Shown: positions 9,701-18,606, numbered from the stretch's first letter. The stretch is DNA of 64,000 nt from Pedobacter sp. Leaf216 (GCF_001421515.1 NZ_LMKM01000013.1:1-64000), one strand, 5' to 3'. Numbers and translations: made by a program. The notes: generated by a model from the sequence alone, not told the origin.

Positions 9701-9849
9701 AACTAGGACTTAAATCTATTCGCTTATATATTTCTGCCAACGATTTCTTAACCAGTAGTAAATATCCTAAATATGCCGATCCAGAGTCTGGCAATGCAAG
9801 CTATCCTATCGTTACCACATTTCTAAGTGGTATAAGTGTTAAATTTTAA
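6784..9849 (+). CDS. SusC/RagA-type TonB-dependent outer-membrane receptor
   Basis: Outer-membrane transporter of 1021 aa that imports a glycan or its oligomers with energy from TonB-ExbBD. A signal peptide (1-20, ending LKAQ) is followed by a carboxypeptidase-regulatory-like domain (about 23-95), a DVVVVGYGTQ segment where the TonB box lies, a plug domain (about 110-230) with the NPNDIESLSVLKDA-type motif, and a 22-strand barrel ending in the expected aromatic residue (SVKF). Length is normal for the family. It is followed by its SusD partner after 10 bases. No sigma/anti-sigma pair adjoins it; the divergent membrane protein is the only regulator candidate. Substrate cannot be read from the sequence. 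Confidence 0.95.
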   Translation: MKKKLLLFVLLLCTFYTLKAQTRFVTGKVIDAGSKESLVGVTISIPEKKTGTTTDANGQFSLNIPNGTNKLLVTYIGYQEQTVSITGNNLNISLIADTKNLNDVVVVGYGTQKKKDLTGAIATVSGQDITNRQTLQVSEALQGAVPGVSVTRSNSAPGAGATVQIRGVTTLNTNGPLVVVDGIPVSSMDLVNPNDIESLSVLKDAASAAIYGSRGAAGVILITTKRGASGVSSIDYNFEYALQKPTALPEYVNSPKYMRYFNEQAVNDGAATGPYAQDAIDNFEKNRAVTPDKFPFADTDWQDLIMTNKYAPRKQHDLVFTSGTEKLRTKVSLGYQDVGAFYDHYNYERYQFRINNDIKISNKFSATADLAFRRLNNLSPVANPFSGQTPIYEARVLPPVYAAYYSNGAFALAKDGRNPLAQLNEGGTTASKSNQLQARLVLNFKPIDNLTLSGVVAPTFDFNKSKAFSKKIAFTNPDGSPSAASNTSLTTLNESRDEIYQITGQFLANYTKTFTNKHNFSALAGYESIYSNAESLGASRDGFPLLDFPYLTVGSTALRDNSGGATEESLHSVFGRVAYDYMGKYLFQANLRLDQSSRFAQGFRSATYPSFSAGWVLSEENFMKKTKWINFLKLRASYGEVGNQRISNGPGGGQVYYPYQANIDLRNVLFYQNGVLVPLSSGSQTAYAVNDIRWETTRSTDIGLDATFLNNRLNITADYFKKSTKDILLLLDIPLNMGYDKPQQNAGILDVSGWELGLNWKDKINDFNYSASFNISDAKSKIKNMSGTRQESGSTLVNKEGSQFNEWYGYVSTGIYQTAPIAGTAKTSAAITAGDVGYKDIDGNGIINADDRVLLGGSLPRYQYGGNINLGYKGFDFGITFQGVGKKLSRLNNDIVRPFQEQFGNFPTYLEGNFWSKTNTTEQNLNATLPRLTNSNAANNYASSDFWLFDGSYFRLKNITLGYTFDKCNVFQKLGLKSIRLYISANDFLTSSKYPKYADPESGNASYPIVTTFLSGISVKF

Positions 9850-9859
9850 TCTATACAAA

Positions 9860-11596
9860 ATGAATAAGACAATCATATATGCATTTTTGACGATAGGCAT
9901 TATTACTGCATCGTCATGCAAAAAACTCGATTTATCAGATCCATCCAGTCCTGCTACAGGTAGCTTTTATACTAACCAGAACGAGCTGGAATTGGCGGTA
10001 AATGATTTATACCGGATAGATTTTTGGACTTCTGCTAAAACCGCAACTAGCACATGGGAGGAGTTTTTCTCAGATAATTGCTTTTATCGTGGTGGATCAG
10101 GCGGTAATCCAGTTATAGCGGGTAGCCTGTCATCTGATAATGCCAATGTGCAAACCTATTATTTAAATTGTTATAAAGCCATTGCAAGGGTAAATACCTT
10201 TTTAGAAAATAAAGATCGGGCAGCAGCAACTACGCCTACTGCCATAATAACCAGGTTAGAAGCCGAAATGCGATTGATTAGGGCTTATCAGTACACTAAA
10301 TTAATAACCCATTTTGGCGACGTACCTTTAAATACCAAAACGCTAACCATAGATGAGGCAAAAAATGTAAATAAAACCAGTAAAGCAGATATTTATACCT
10401 TTTTAAAGGGAGAATATGAGTTTGCCGCACAAAACTTACCTCAAAATTATGGAACTGCTATAAAAAGATTAACAAAAGGAGCAGCCTTAGCCTTGCAAGC
10501 GCGTACTGCTTTATATATGGGTGATTGGGAAACGGCCAGATCATCATCGTTAGCGGTTATGAATTTAGCAGGAGCTGGCGCTTATACTTTAAACGCTTCT
10601 TATGATAACCTTTTCCAATTGGCTGGCGAGCAAAGTGCAGAGATTATATTTAGTATACCCAGAGACCAAACGCAGCAGGTATTTAGTGTGCCAGATGATA
10701 TTCTGACGCGTAACGCTGGTGGTTTTGGTGCTACCTTGCCAACCCGCGAATTGGTAGATGCTTTCGAATGTACAGATGGAAAGCCGATTGATGAATCCCC
10801 TTTGTACAATCCATTAGATCCTTTCACAAACCGCGATCCACGATTAATTGCTACAATAGTACCATTTTATAGTAATACCTCTTCAACAGCGGTACCGCGT
10901 ACCAGTTATTGGTTAGGCTATAACTATAATCCACACCCCGATTCTGCACAGGTATGGAGCAATAAGTTAGGGCGAAAGGTAACCAACAACGATACGCGCG
11001 CTGTTGCACCTTTTGCAAGTTTTACCGGTTTTGTATTTAAAAAAGGTGTTGCTCAGAATTGGTCTGATACGCATAAGGAAGATAATGATGCCATTATTAT
11101 CCGCTTTGCTGAAATACTACTTACTTATGCGGAGGCAAAAATTGAATTGGGACAAGCCGATAATACCGTACTTGATGCCATTAACAAAGTTAGGGCCAGA
11201 GCTTATGGCCTATCTGTTAGTCAAATAGCCTCTTATCCAGCAATTACTACTTTAGATTTAGCACAACTAAAAAATGTGGTAAGAAGAGAACGTAGGGTAG
11301 AATTTGCTTTTGAAGGACTGCGTTATATGGATTTGATTAGATGGAAATTAGCAGAAAAGGCATTAACACGTCCTGTTATCGGTTTGCCAGACCCAGTAAA
11401 TCAAAATAGAGTCAAATGGCCTTTTCCGGGTGTTACGCCAATTGATGACGATGGAATTGCCGATTACAGTGGCTTTGGTACCGATGTTAAAGTTTTATTT
11501 CAGCGTAACTTCGACAAATCGAAACAATACTTATGGCCATTACCGGCTATTGAAGTAAGGGCAAATCCCAAATTAATACAAAATCCAAATTACTAA
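9860..11596 (+). CDS. SusD/RagB-type nutrient-binding lipoprotein
   Basis: Surface lipoprotein of 578 aa that forms the lid of the SusC channel and captures the substrate. The lipobox is TASSC with Cys20, followed by the usual SusD start with FYTN and a TPR-rich helical body. Family signatures near the end include RRERRVEFAFEGLRY and the C-terminal LWPLPAIEV-NPKLIQNPNY. The longest frame begins at 9836 inside susC; the ATG at 9860 restores a proper signal peptide (MNKTIIYAFL), so that start is chosen, 10 bases after susC. The product pairs only with its cognate SusC. Confidence 0.94.
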   Translation: MNKTIIYAFLTIGIITASSCKKLDLSDPSSPATGSFYTNQNELELAVNDLYRIDFWTSAKTATSTWEEFFSDNCFYRGGSGGNPVIAGSLSSDNANVQTYYLNCYKAIARVNTFLENKDRAAATTPTAIITRLEAEMRLIRAYQYTKLITHFGDVPLNTKTLTIDEAKNVNKTSKADIYTFLKGEYEFAAQNLPQNYGTAIKRLTKGAALALQARTALYMGDWETARSSSLAVMNLAGAGAYTLNASYDNLFQLAGEQSAEIIFSIPRDQTQQVFSVPDDILTRNAGGFGATLPTRELVDAFECTDGKPIDESPLYNPLDPFTNRDPRLIATIVPFYSNTSSTAVPRTSYWLGYNYNPHPDSAQVWSNKLGRKVTNNDTRAVAPFASFTGFVFKKGVAQNWSDTHKEDNDAIIIRFAEILLTYAEAKIELGQADNTVLDAINKVRARAYGLSVSQIASYPAITTLDLAQLKNVVRRERRVEFAFEGLRYMDLIRWKLAEKALTRPVIGLPDPVNQNRVKWPFPGVTPIDDDGIADYSGFGTDVKVLFQRNFDKSKQYLWPLPAIEVRANPKLIQNPNY

Positions 11597-11619
11597 TCCA
11601 CACATGAAAATAAAACCTG

Positions 11620-13995
11620 ATGATAAAATTTAGTCTCTTACTAAGTACTGCGATCCTTACTGGCCATTTGAGCTATGCTCAAGATAAGCCCTTAAAAGTA
11701 AGTGGAGTATACCCACATTTAGCCACATTTAACGAAAGTTGGTCTCTGCCCGGAAGTATAAAAAAAACAAATGGTGATGGTGGCGAAAACGGTATTGGAG
11801 CCATTACCCCATGGGCAGGCAAACTTTGGATGGTAACCTATTCCCCACACATGCCTAAAGGAAGTTCTGATAAGTTGTATAGCATTGATAATGAACTCAA
11901 TGTTACCATTCATCCCGAGAGCATTGGTGGCACACCTGCAAACCGGATGATCCACAAAGAGTCTAACCAGTTAATAACGAGTAACTATTTTATAAATGAT
12001 AAAGGAATTGTGAGGACTATTCCATTTTCGGTTATGCCTGGCAGAATGACGGCTACAGCACGGCATTTAACTAACCCGGCCAATATGGTTTACTTTTATG
12101 ATATGGAGGGCATGTTATACGAAGCAAATGTGCATACCCTGGCAGTAAAAAAGCTTTTTAATAAACCTGTGCCAGGCTGGCATGGTAAAGGTGCTTACAC
12201 TGCGAAAAAACAATTGGTGGTTGCAAATAATGGCGAAGAAGCTGTTTTTAAGCTAACAAAAGATATGCTAGAAGCTGGAGATTTACCAAAAAACGATGAA
12301 GAAAAAGGTGTTTTAGCAAGTTGGGATGGAAATACCTGGAAAATTATTGAAAGAAAACAGTTTACAGATGTAACCGGACCTGGTGGTATTTACGGTTCGC
12401 CAAATGATGAAAGCCCGTTGTGGAGTATAGGTTGGGATAAACGTTCTGTAATGCTGAAATTATTGGATCATGGGCAATGGTATACATATCGTTTGCCAAA
12501 AGCTGCGCATACCTATGATCATAGAGGTGGCTGGTATACCGAATGGCCACGTATCCGTGAAGTTGGAAATAATAAAATGTTGATGGATATGCATGGCATG
12601 ATGTATGATTTTCCTAAATCTTTTTCAAGGAAAAACAGCAGTGGCATTACACCTGTAAATAGCCATTTACGTTATATTCCTGATTTTTGTAGCTGGAATA
12701 ATCAAATTGTAATTTCTACAGACGAAACCACTGTTTTAGAAAATCCTATGGCTGGCAGGGCACAATCCAATCTTTGGTTTGGGCAGTGGAATGATTTAAA
12801 AAACTGGGGTGCTGCAACAGGTTGGGGTGGACCGTGGGATAATGATGCTATAAAAGCGAATATACCATCTGATGCGTTTCTGATAAACGGTTTTGATAAA
12901 AAGGTATTGCATCTTACTCAAAAATCAGATCAACCTGTAATTTTTACGGTTCAAATAGATAGGGCAGGAAATAACAAGTGGGAAGATTATAAAAAGATCA
13001 CCGTTGCTGCCAATGCGTATCACTATTTTATCTTCCCTGCTGATTTTAAGGCCACATGGGTTCGGTTTAAGGTAAATAAAGATTGTAATGCCTCTGCATT
13101 TTTCCATTTCACCGGGGAGGGACATAAAATACAAGATCAGTTATTCAATACGCTCGCAGGAATCAATGAGAAATTGCCAATTAACGAGAATTTGATCCGT
13201 CCATCAGGGTACAACAAAAATCTACAGGTATTAAATACTTCAAAGGAGAAAAAGCAATATTTTGAAGTTGACGAAAAATTATCGTTTCTAACCAATCCGG
13301 CTGATAGTACAGCGCAAATGGAAAAGCTTTTAGCGCTAAATAAAAATTATACTGTTGATGAGGCTTCTGTTATCATCAAAGATAAAACAGGAACTTTTCG
13401 CTTGCCAAAGGGATCTGATGAATATGAGCGTTTTCCTTACCGAGATAAACGGGAGGTGGAATCGGAACGTTTTATGTTGAATGTACAAGGTACATTTTAT
13501 GAAGTTGGCCGTGAATCTGGCTATGCTGCCATTCGCCCGGTTACTACACATCGCAAAAAAATAATCGATTTTTGTACCTGGCGAGGCTTATTGGTATTAA
13601 GTGGTACCAAAATAGGTGCTAAACCTGATGGACAATATTTTGGCAACGAAACCAATGGATTATGGTATGGTGGTATTGATGATTTGTGGAAAATGGGTAA
13701 ACCGGTTGGTGAAGGGAGTGTATGGAAAAATACCGCAGTAAAAGCAAATGATCCATCATTACCTTATTTAATGACTGGCTACGATCAGAAAAAAGTAAGG
13801 ATTGCAACCGATCAAGATGTAGAAATTACTTTGGAGGTAGATTTTGATTTAACGGGTTTTCATCAATACAAAAAATTCTCAATCAAAGCTGGCCAAAATT
13901 TAAATTACACATTTCCAGCAGGTTTCAGTGCGCATTGGATAAGGGCAGTAGCAAGTAAAAATTGCCAGGCGACGGTTACATTTACCTACTTTTAA
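11620..13995 (+). CDS. Secreted protein of unknown function with two internal repeats
   Basis: Protein of 791 aa with a signal peptide (1-20, ending SYAQ). I do not recognise a named catalytic family. About residues 273-505 and 581-791 are homologous to each other: PDFCSWNNQIVIS matches IDFCTWRGLLVLS, NLWFGQWNDL matches GLWYGGIDDL, INGFDKKVL matches MTGYDQKKV, and FPADFKATWVRF matches FPAGFSAHWIRA. The N-terminal third is rich in short beta-like strands and could be part of a propeller. It lies 23 bases after susD, so it is probably the glycan-active or glycan-binding partner of this uptake system. No classic glycoside hydrolase acid pair could be assigned. Confidence 0.75.
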   Translation: MIKFSLLLSTAILTGHLSYAQDKPLKVSGVYPHLATFNESWSLPGSIKKTNGDGGENGIGAITPWAGKLWMVTYSPHMPKGSSDKLYSIDNELNVTIHPESIGGTPANRMIHKESNQLITSNYFINDKGIVRTIPFSVMPGRMTATARHLTNPANMVYFYDMEGMLYEANVHTLAVKKLFNKPVPGWHGKGAYTAKKQLVVANNGEEAVFKLTKDMLEAGDLPKNDEEKGVLASWDGNTWKIIERKQFTDVTGPGGIYGSPNDESPLWSIGWDKRSVMLKLLDHGQWYTYRLPKAAHTYDHRGGWYTEWPRIREVGNNKMLMDMHGMMYDFPKSFSRKNSSGITPVNSHLRYIPDFCSWNNQIVISTDETTVLENPMAGRAQSNLWFGQWNDLKNWGAATGWGGPWDNDAIKANIPSDAFLINGFDKKVLHLTQKSDQPVIFTVQIDRAGNNKWEDYKKITVAANAYHYFIFPADFKATWVRFKVNKDCNASAFFHFTGEGHKIQDQLFNTLAGINEKLPINENLIRPSGYNKNLQVLNTSKEKKQYFEVDEKLSFLTNPADSTAQMEKLLALNKNYTVDEASVIIKDKTGTFRLPKGSDEYERFPYRDKREVESERFMLNVQGTFYEVGRESGYAAIRPVTTHRKKIIDFCTWRGLLVLSGTKIGAKPDGQYFGNETNGLWYGGIDDLWKMGKPVGEGSVWKNTAVKANDPSLPYLMTGYDQKKVRIATDQDVEITLEVDFDLTGFHQYKKFSIKAGQNLNYTFPAGFSAHWIRAVASKNCQATVTFTYF

Positions 13996-14502
13996 TTATT
14001 TTTTTTAATTTGTAAAATGCTCATTATTAATTTTTTAGCCGTTCATATTTTTGGACAAACAAATGGACGTGCATAAATTATAATTATTCGGAATAAGCAT
14101 CTATTATTGCAGCTCACTTGGATATATAGGGATATCTAAAAGCGAAGTTTAGGGATACTCAACGCTATCAGTACAAGGGCATCTGCCCTTGTACCTGATT
14201 TTTTCTTTTAACAATCCAAACGCATTAACGTGAATTTAATTCAAAGTTAATAAGCCTTAATTCAGTTTTCAAACCACAAATGTTATACAATCAATTGCAT
14301 TACCTTAGCCACGGTTAAATACTGTGGCTTTTTAGCATTTAAGTATTTCGGATTCTTACACAAAAATCATTATTCCTAAATGTTAATAACCCAATCTATA
14401 TTAACGAATTATGAATTTATTTAGGATGTGCTGTTTTGGTAAAACCTTTTACTAGTTTTATAATACTGAACCAAATAAATCATCACCTTCCTTAAAAAAA
14501 CT
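13996..14502 (+). other. Intergenic gap after the first glycan locus
   Basis: No gene seen. It holds the strong terminator at 14167-14198, a weaker inverted repeat around 14316-14339 (AGCCAC / GTGGCT followed by TTTTTA), and the AT-rich leader of the phospholipase gene. Confidence 0.5.
14167..14204 (+). terminator. Rho-independent terminator of the first SusCD operon
   Basis: A perfect 10-bp stem (GTACAAGGGC / GCCCTTGTAC) with an ATCT loop, extended by ATCA/TGAT across a bulged C, runs into TTTTTTC. It lies about 170 bases after the 791-aa gene. Confidence 0.85.
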
Positions 14503-15471
14503 ATGAGAAAATTACAACTACCACTTTTTGTGGCCTTGGTATTAACCTTTAGTGCCTGTAAAAAAGAAGAGCAATCAAAAGAAAATTTTGCAAGTCCAAA
14601 ACTAAAAGGTAATTCGAGTCCGGCAGCGCAACTGTTAAGCATTTCGTTAAACAACTGGATGAGTGTACTGGCAGATCAAAACAGCATTTCGGCAATATCT
14701 ATTCCTGGCACACACGATTCTGGTGCTACTATAGAACCCGTATCAGGTACTGCAAAATGCCAGAACCTAAGCATTGCCGACCAGTTAAATGCAGGTGTTC
14801 GCTATCTGGATATCCGTTGCAGGCATATTGATAATGCTTTCGCGATCCACCATGGAGCCATCTACCAAAACCTTAATTTTAATGATGTATTGAATGCCTG
14901 TATTAATTTTTTAAACAACCATCCAACCGAAACAATCATTATGAGTGTGAAAGAAGAACATACGCCATCAAATAATACCCGCTCGTTTGAGCAGACTTTT
15001 GATGCTTATGTACAGCAAAACCCTGGTAAATGGGATTTGGGCAATAACATTCCTACGCTGGGTAGCATCCGTGGAAAAATCAGGTTATTAAGAAGGTTCT
15101 CTGGCTCATCTCCAAAGGGAATTGATGCTACTGCCTGGGCGGATAATACTACGTTCGACATTGCCAACGCTGCTGCCAATTTAAAAGTGCAGGATTTTTA
15201 CAATGTTAACGATGTAAATACCAAATGGACTAAAATTGAAACGCTGTTAAACGAGGCAAAAAATGATTCTTCGAACAAGCTTTATCTTAATTACGCGAGT
15301 GGATATAAAGCAGGAGTATTCAGTATTCCTAGCATTACAACAGTTTCGAATGCTGTAAATCCAAAAATTACCACCTTTTTTACCAATAATATACATGGTA
15401 AATATGGAATTATTCCGCTTGATTTTGTTGATTCAAGTCGCAGTCAATTAATTGTAAACACAAATTTCTAA
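14503..15471 (+). CDS. Phosphatidylinositol-specific phospholipase C-type lipoprotein
   Basis: PI-PLC X-domain enzyme of 322 aa, predicted to cleave phosphatidylinositol or a glycosyl-PI anchor into diacylglycerol and a cyclic inositol phosphate. A lipobox (FSAC, Cys19) indicates an exported lipoprotein. The catalytic region is visible: His71 in IPGTHDSG, the YLDIRCR strand, and the second His in AIHHGAIYQN (116/117). Also conserved as in Bacillus PI-PLC are HPTETIIMSVKEE and GSIRGKIRLLRRFSG. Length is right for a single-domain bacterial enzyme. It stands alone with its own terminator; not part of the glycan locus. Physiological substrate unknown. Confidence 0.9.
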   Translation: MRKLQLPLFVALVLTFSACKKEEQSKENFASPKLKGNSSPAAQLLSISLNNWMSVLADQNSISAISIPGTHDSGATIEPVSGTAKCQNLSIADQLNAGVRYLDIRCRHIDNAFAIHHGAIYQNLNFNDVLNACINFLNNHPTETIIMSVKEEHTPSNNTRSFEQTFDAYVQQNPGKWDLGNNIPTLGSIRGKIRLLRRFSGSSPKGIDATAWADNTTFDIANAAANLKVQDFYNVNDVNTKWTKIETLLNEAKNDSSNKLYLNYASGYKAGVFSIPSITTVSNAVNPKITTFFTNNIHGKYGIIPLDFVDSSRSQLIVNTNF

Positions 15472-15501
15472 ACTAAAACCAATTGATTTATGGGTTCAGG
15501 T

Positions 15502-15538
15502 AAAACGGCGCACTCATTATGGGTGTGCCGTTTTTTTT
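15502..15538 (+). terminator. Rho-independent terminator after the phospholipase gene
   Basis: Stem AAAACGGCGCAC / GTGTGCCGTTTT (one G-T pair) with a 9-base loop and eight Ts. It ends the phospholipase transcript. Confidence 0.88.
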
Positions 15539-15695
15539 GGGGATGCTTATAATTAATTAGTTGTGAGTGGGAAATATCAGTTCATAAATTAATAGAAATA
15601 TAGAATTATACTTTTCCTTTTATAAGCGGTTTTTTAAACAAAATATAGTTAGTTTAAGTTCAAAATTACGATTGGTATATGTCCAATCGCAACTT

Positions 15696-16325
15696 TTATA
15701 GCTCAATGTTAGGTTCAGTGTTTTTATTAAATTCTTTACTTCTAATTCTGCTCATCGTTTCTATTCTCATCCCTAAATAACTGGCCAGGTAACGGAGAGG
15801 TATTTTATTCAAGTCAATTTTTTTGCTGTCTGCCAATTTTCTGTACCTCCGCAGTGCATTCGGTATTCTGGCGAGAATAGATCTTTCAGAAGCTGCATAA
15901 TAATGAAGTGCCAGAAGTTTTCTGCCAATAATATTTGCTTCTTTGAAATGAGCATATCCATATTCAATCAGGGTGTAGGGAATGCGGATCAGTTCGCAAT
16001 CTTCCAGGGCCTGCAAATATTCTATAGATTGATTGCTCGGTGCATCGGGATGGCGTATAGCACCCACAATATTGTTCCCAAAACTAAACCAAGTGGTAAT
16101 ATCTTTACTCCCTTCTTTTACAAAACCACGTACAATACCGTTTTTTACAAAGTAGAGCGCCGCATTACTATCAATTGGTGAAACAATATGTTTATTCTTT
16201 TTTACCATAACCACAGTACAATTTTTTTCATATTGGGCTGCGAGATCGTCGGGAAAAGTATGGTATTGCTCCATATACTGTATAAGGGGCTTTACAAAGG
16301 AAATTTTGTTAGCGTTGAGCATCAT
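15696..16325 (-). CDS. Crp/Fnr family transcriptional regulator
   Basis: Protein of 209 aa. The N-terminal two thirds form a cyclic-nucleotide-binding-like beta roll (VMVKKNKHIVSPID, then FVKNGIVRGFVKEG), but the phosphate-binding cassette of CRP is not conserved, so it probably does not bind cAMP. The C-terminus carries a helix-turn-helix remnant: IPLRYLASYLGMRIETMSRI, the usual Bacteroidota form. It is transcribed away from the GNAT/M20 pair across a 350-base gap and may sense an unknown signal. Confidence 0.88.
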   Translation of the reverse strand: MMLNANKISFVKPLIQYMEQYHTFPDDLAAQYEKNCTVVMVKKNKHIVSPIDSNAALYFVKNGIVRGFVKEGSKDITTWFSFGNNIVGAIRHPDAPSNQSIEYLQALEDCELIRIPYTLIEYGYAHFKEANIIGRKLLALHYYAASERSILARIPNALRRYRKLADSKKIDLNKIPLRYLASYLGMRIETMSRIRSKEFNKNTEPNIEL

Positions 16326-16677
16326 AATATCAACTTTTGGGATCGAAGTTTGATTCTTGTAGAAGTTTAATGGTCTTGCAAAATCTATTATACGCCAAAA
16401 AATCCGAAATATTAGTATTAGTACATCAATATTTGACTGTAAGTTATTATCCTATAGGTTAGATTCAAGATTATATCGCATCATTGATTTTTTTATTCAA
16501 CTGTTAATGGTTTTCCGTTATGGAACTAACCCTTTCATTTTGGTAAGGTATTGTGGTGGGAGCTTCCTATTGATAAATTAATAGTGCTTCATATTGTTGT
16601 TTAAAGCCAGATTCTGGATGTAGAGTCGTGTTTAGGCATTTCCTTTGTAATTGGCCTGGCATGAAATTTTAATCACA
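16326..16677. other. Divergent intergenic region, Crp-like / GNAT genes
   Basis: No gene seen on either strand. The region must contain the promoters for the leftward Crp-like gene and the rightward GNAT gene, but I could not assign a canonical pair of boxes. Confidence 0.4.
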
Positions 16678-17283
16678 ATGGATAACCACATTATTTTTGT
16701 GCGCACCGCAAATCAGAACGATGCACATTACGCTGAAGAAATTATACAGGAAACAGCACAATCGGCACTTGCCCGCGGCTCGGGTATTGCAAAAAGAACG
16801 GTAGAATCGGTAATCTCGAAAATGGCGGCTGGCAAAGCTGTTATTGCCCTAACCGATACGGGAGAGTGGGTTGGCTTTTCTTACCTTGAAACCTGGGAAA
16901 ACGAACGTTTTGTATCCAATTCCGGTCTTATTGTTGCGCCAAAGTTCAGAAATTCCGGCGTTGCAAGGTCAATCAAGAACAAGATCTTCCGAATGTCGAG
17001 AAGATTATACCCCAACGCAAAAATCTTTAGTATCACATCAGGGCCGGCAATTATGCGGATGAATACCAAACTTGGTTTTCTTCCGGTAAGTTTTGCTGAA
17101 ATTACACACGACGGGCATTTTTGGGAAGGCTGTAAAAGCTGTGTAAACTATGATATTTTGGAGCGGAAGAAAAAATGCAACTGCCTCTGTACCGCAATGC
17201 TTTTCGATCCGGCATATTTTATAGATGCTCAGCCAATTGTTTATCAGCAAACAGAAATTTATCAGGAAGTTGCACATTCTTAA
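16678..17283 (+). CDS. GNAT acetyltransferase, arginine-pathway-like
   Basis: Acetyltransferase of 201 aa. The acetyl-CoA pyrophosphate loop region is visible as VAPKFRNSGVARSIKNK. The C-terminal half has a Cys-rich segment (FWEGCKSCVNYDI, then CNCLCTAMLFDP) that I associate with GNAT proteins heading Bacteroidota arginine operons, where they are candidates for N-acetylglutamate synthase. Start moved from TTG 16651 to ATG 16678. Its gene sits 19 bases before an M20 deacylase, so the two probably share a pathway: one adds and the other removes an acetyl group. The exact substrate is inferred. Confidence 0.75.
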   Translation: MDNHIIFVRTANQNDAHYAEEIIQETAQSALARGSGIAKRTVESVISKMAAGKAVIALTDTGEWVGFSYLETWENERFVSNSGLIVAPKFRNSGVARSIKNKIFRMSRRLYPNAKIFSITSGPAIMRMNTKLGFLPVSFAEITHDGHFWEGCKSCVNYDILERKKKCNCLCTAMLFDPAYFIDAQPIVYQQTEIYQEVAHS

Positions 17284-17302
17284 TCACCCCCATTACATTA
17301 CC

Positions 17303-18406
17303 ATGAATACCATAAGTAAAATTCACCTTACCCAGGGTACTGATCTTAACCAGTTGTATCAGCAATCGCTCGAGCTACTTTCTACCTTAATCACTATTCC
17401 TTCCTTTAGTGGCGAAGAATCACTTACCGCCAATGAAATCGAATCTTTTTTAAACACACATGGCATAAATACTTTCAGAAAACATAATAATATCTGGTGC
17501 TACAATAAATATTTTGATGCTTCGAAACCCACCATACTTCTAAACTCCCATCACGATACGGTAAGGCCAAACGGACAATATTCAAGAGATCCTTTTAACC
17601 CGGTTATTGAAGATGAAAAAATACATGGGCTTGGTAGTAATGATGCTGGAGGACCTCTTGTAGCCTTAATTGCCACTTTTTTGTATTTTTTTGAGCGGAA
17701 AGAGCTTCCTTTTAACCTTTGTTTGGCGACTACGGCTGAAGAGGAAACCTCAGGAGAATTAGGCATTCGGAGCATCTTAAATGATATGAAGACAATATCA
17801 TTTGCAATTGTGGGCGAACCAACTTGTATGCAAATGGCTATTGCTGAAAAAGGATCAATGGTAATAGACTGTGTTTCGAAAGGCCGTGCGGGCCACGCAG
17901 CCAGGGAAGAAGGAGACAATGCCATTTACCATGCGCTTAAAGATATTGAATGGTTCAGGCACTATTTATTTCCCATTATGGATGATCAGCCGCAACCCGT
18001 AAAAATGACGGTTACGGAGATTAAAGGCGGAATTCAGCACAATATTGTTCCTGATGAGTGCAGGTTTACGGTAGATATCCGCTTCGATCACAATTATACC
18101 GAAAGGGAAATTATAAATACGATAATTAACCACACATCATGCCATTTTACTATTCGCGCCAATGTATTGAAACCATCTTATATTGATATTCTTCACCCGC
18201 TTGTAATTTCAGGCCTATCATTGGGTAGAAAAACATACCTGTCGCCAACTAGTTCAGATCAAGGCTGGCTGGATATGCCATCAGTAAAAATGGGGCCAGG
18301 CAATTCTGCACGTTCGCATACTGCTGATGAATTTATCGGTATTGAAGAAATTGAAGAAGGGATTGATATTTATATTAGTTTACTCGAAACTTTGGAGCTC
18401 TCCTAA
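17303..18406 (+). CDS. M20 family metallo-deacylase (ArgE/DapE-like)
   Basis: Zinc peptidase-fold amidohydrolase of 367 aa, likely N-acetylornithine or N-acetylcitrulline deacetylase. Metal-site motifs are intact: LNSHHDTVRP, LGSNDAGGP, ATTAEEETSGE (catalytic Glu and the following ligand), VGEPT, and the last ligand His in ARSHTADEF. The dimerisation-domain GRAGHAAR is also present. Start revised from 17225 (inside the GNAT gene) to ATG 17303. In many Bacteroidota arginine is made through acetylated citrulline, which would make this the deacetylation step; the rest of that operon is not here, so this could equally be a paralogue of another substrate. Confidence 0.85.
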   Translation: MNTISKIHLTQGTDLNQLYQQSLELLSTLITIPSFSGEESLTANEIESFLNTHGINTFRKHNNIWCYNKYFDASKPTILLNSHHDTVRPNGQYSRDPFNPVIEDEKIHGLGSNDAGGPLVALIATFLYFFERKELPFNLCLATTAEEETSGELGIRSILNDMKTISFAIVGEPTCMQMAIAEKGSMVIDCVSKGRAGHAAREEGDNAIYHALKDIEWFRHYLFPIMDDQPQPVKMTVTEIKGGIQHNIVPDECRFTVDIRFDHNYTEREIINTIINHTSCHFTIRANVLKPSYIDILHPLVISGLSLGRKTYLSPTSSDQGWLDMPSVKMGPGNSARSHTADEFIGIEEIEEGIDIYISLLETLELS

Positions 18407-18436
18407 TTTTAGTGTCTCGCTAAGGCTTTAATGGGT

Positions 18437-18537
18437 ATCGTCATTGTGAGAAGGCTTTTTCAGCCGACGAAGCAATCTTTATGGCAAGGCTCACTAGCAT
18501 GAAAGATTGCTTCGTCGTTCCTCCTCGCAATGACGAT
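18437..18537. repeat. Palindromic intergenic repeat, copy 1
   Basis: Roughly 100-bp imperfect inverted repeat with ends ATCGTCATTG and CAATGACGAT and internal arms CGAAGCAATCTTT / AAAGATTGCTTCG. Copy 2 is at 18607-18700. Between them is a short inverted repeat AGGTCTGT-ATCCTC-ACAGACCT (18565-18586). The gap 18407-18970 has no protein gene before the small kdp peptide; it is a mosaic of such repeats, also with CTCGCTAAG repeated near 18412 and 18762. Confidence 0.8.
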
Positions 18538-18606
18538 AGTTTCAAAGGAAACTGACTATAACGGAGGTCTGTATCCTCACAGACCTTTCAGATAAGCCCT
18601 AACAAA

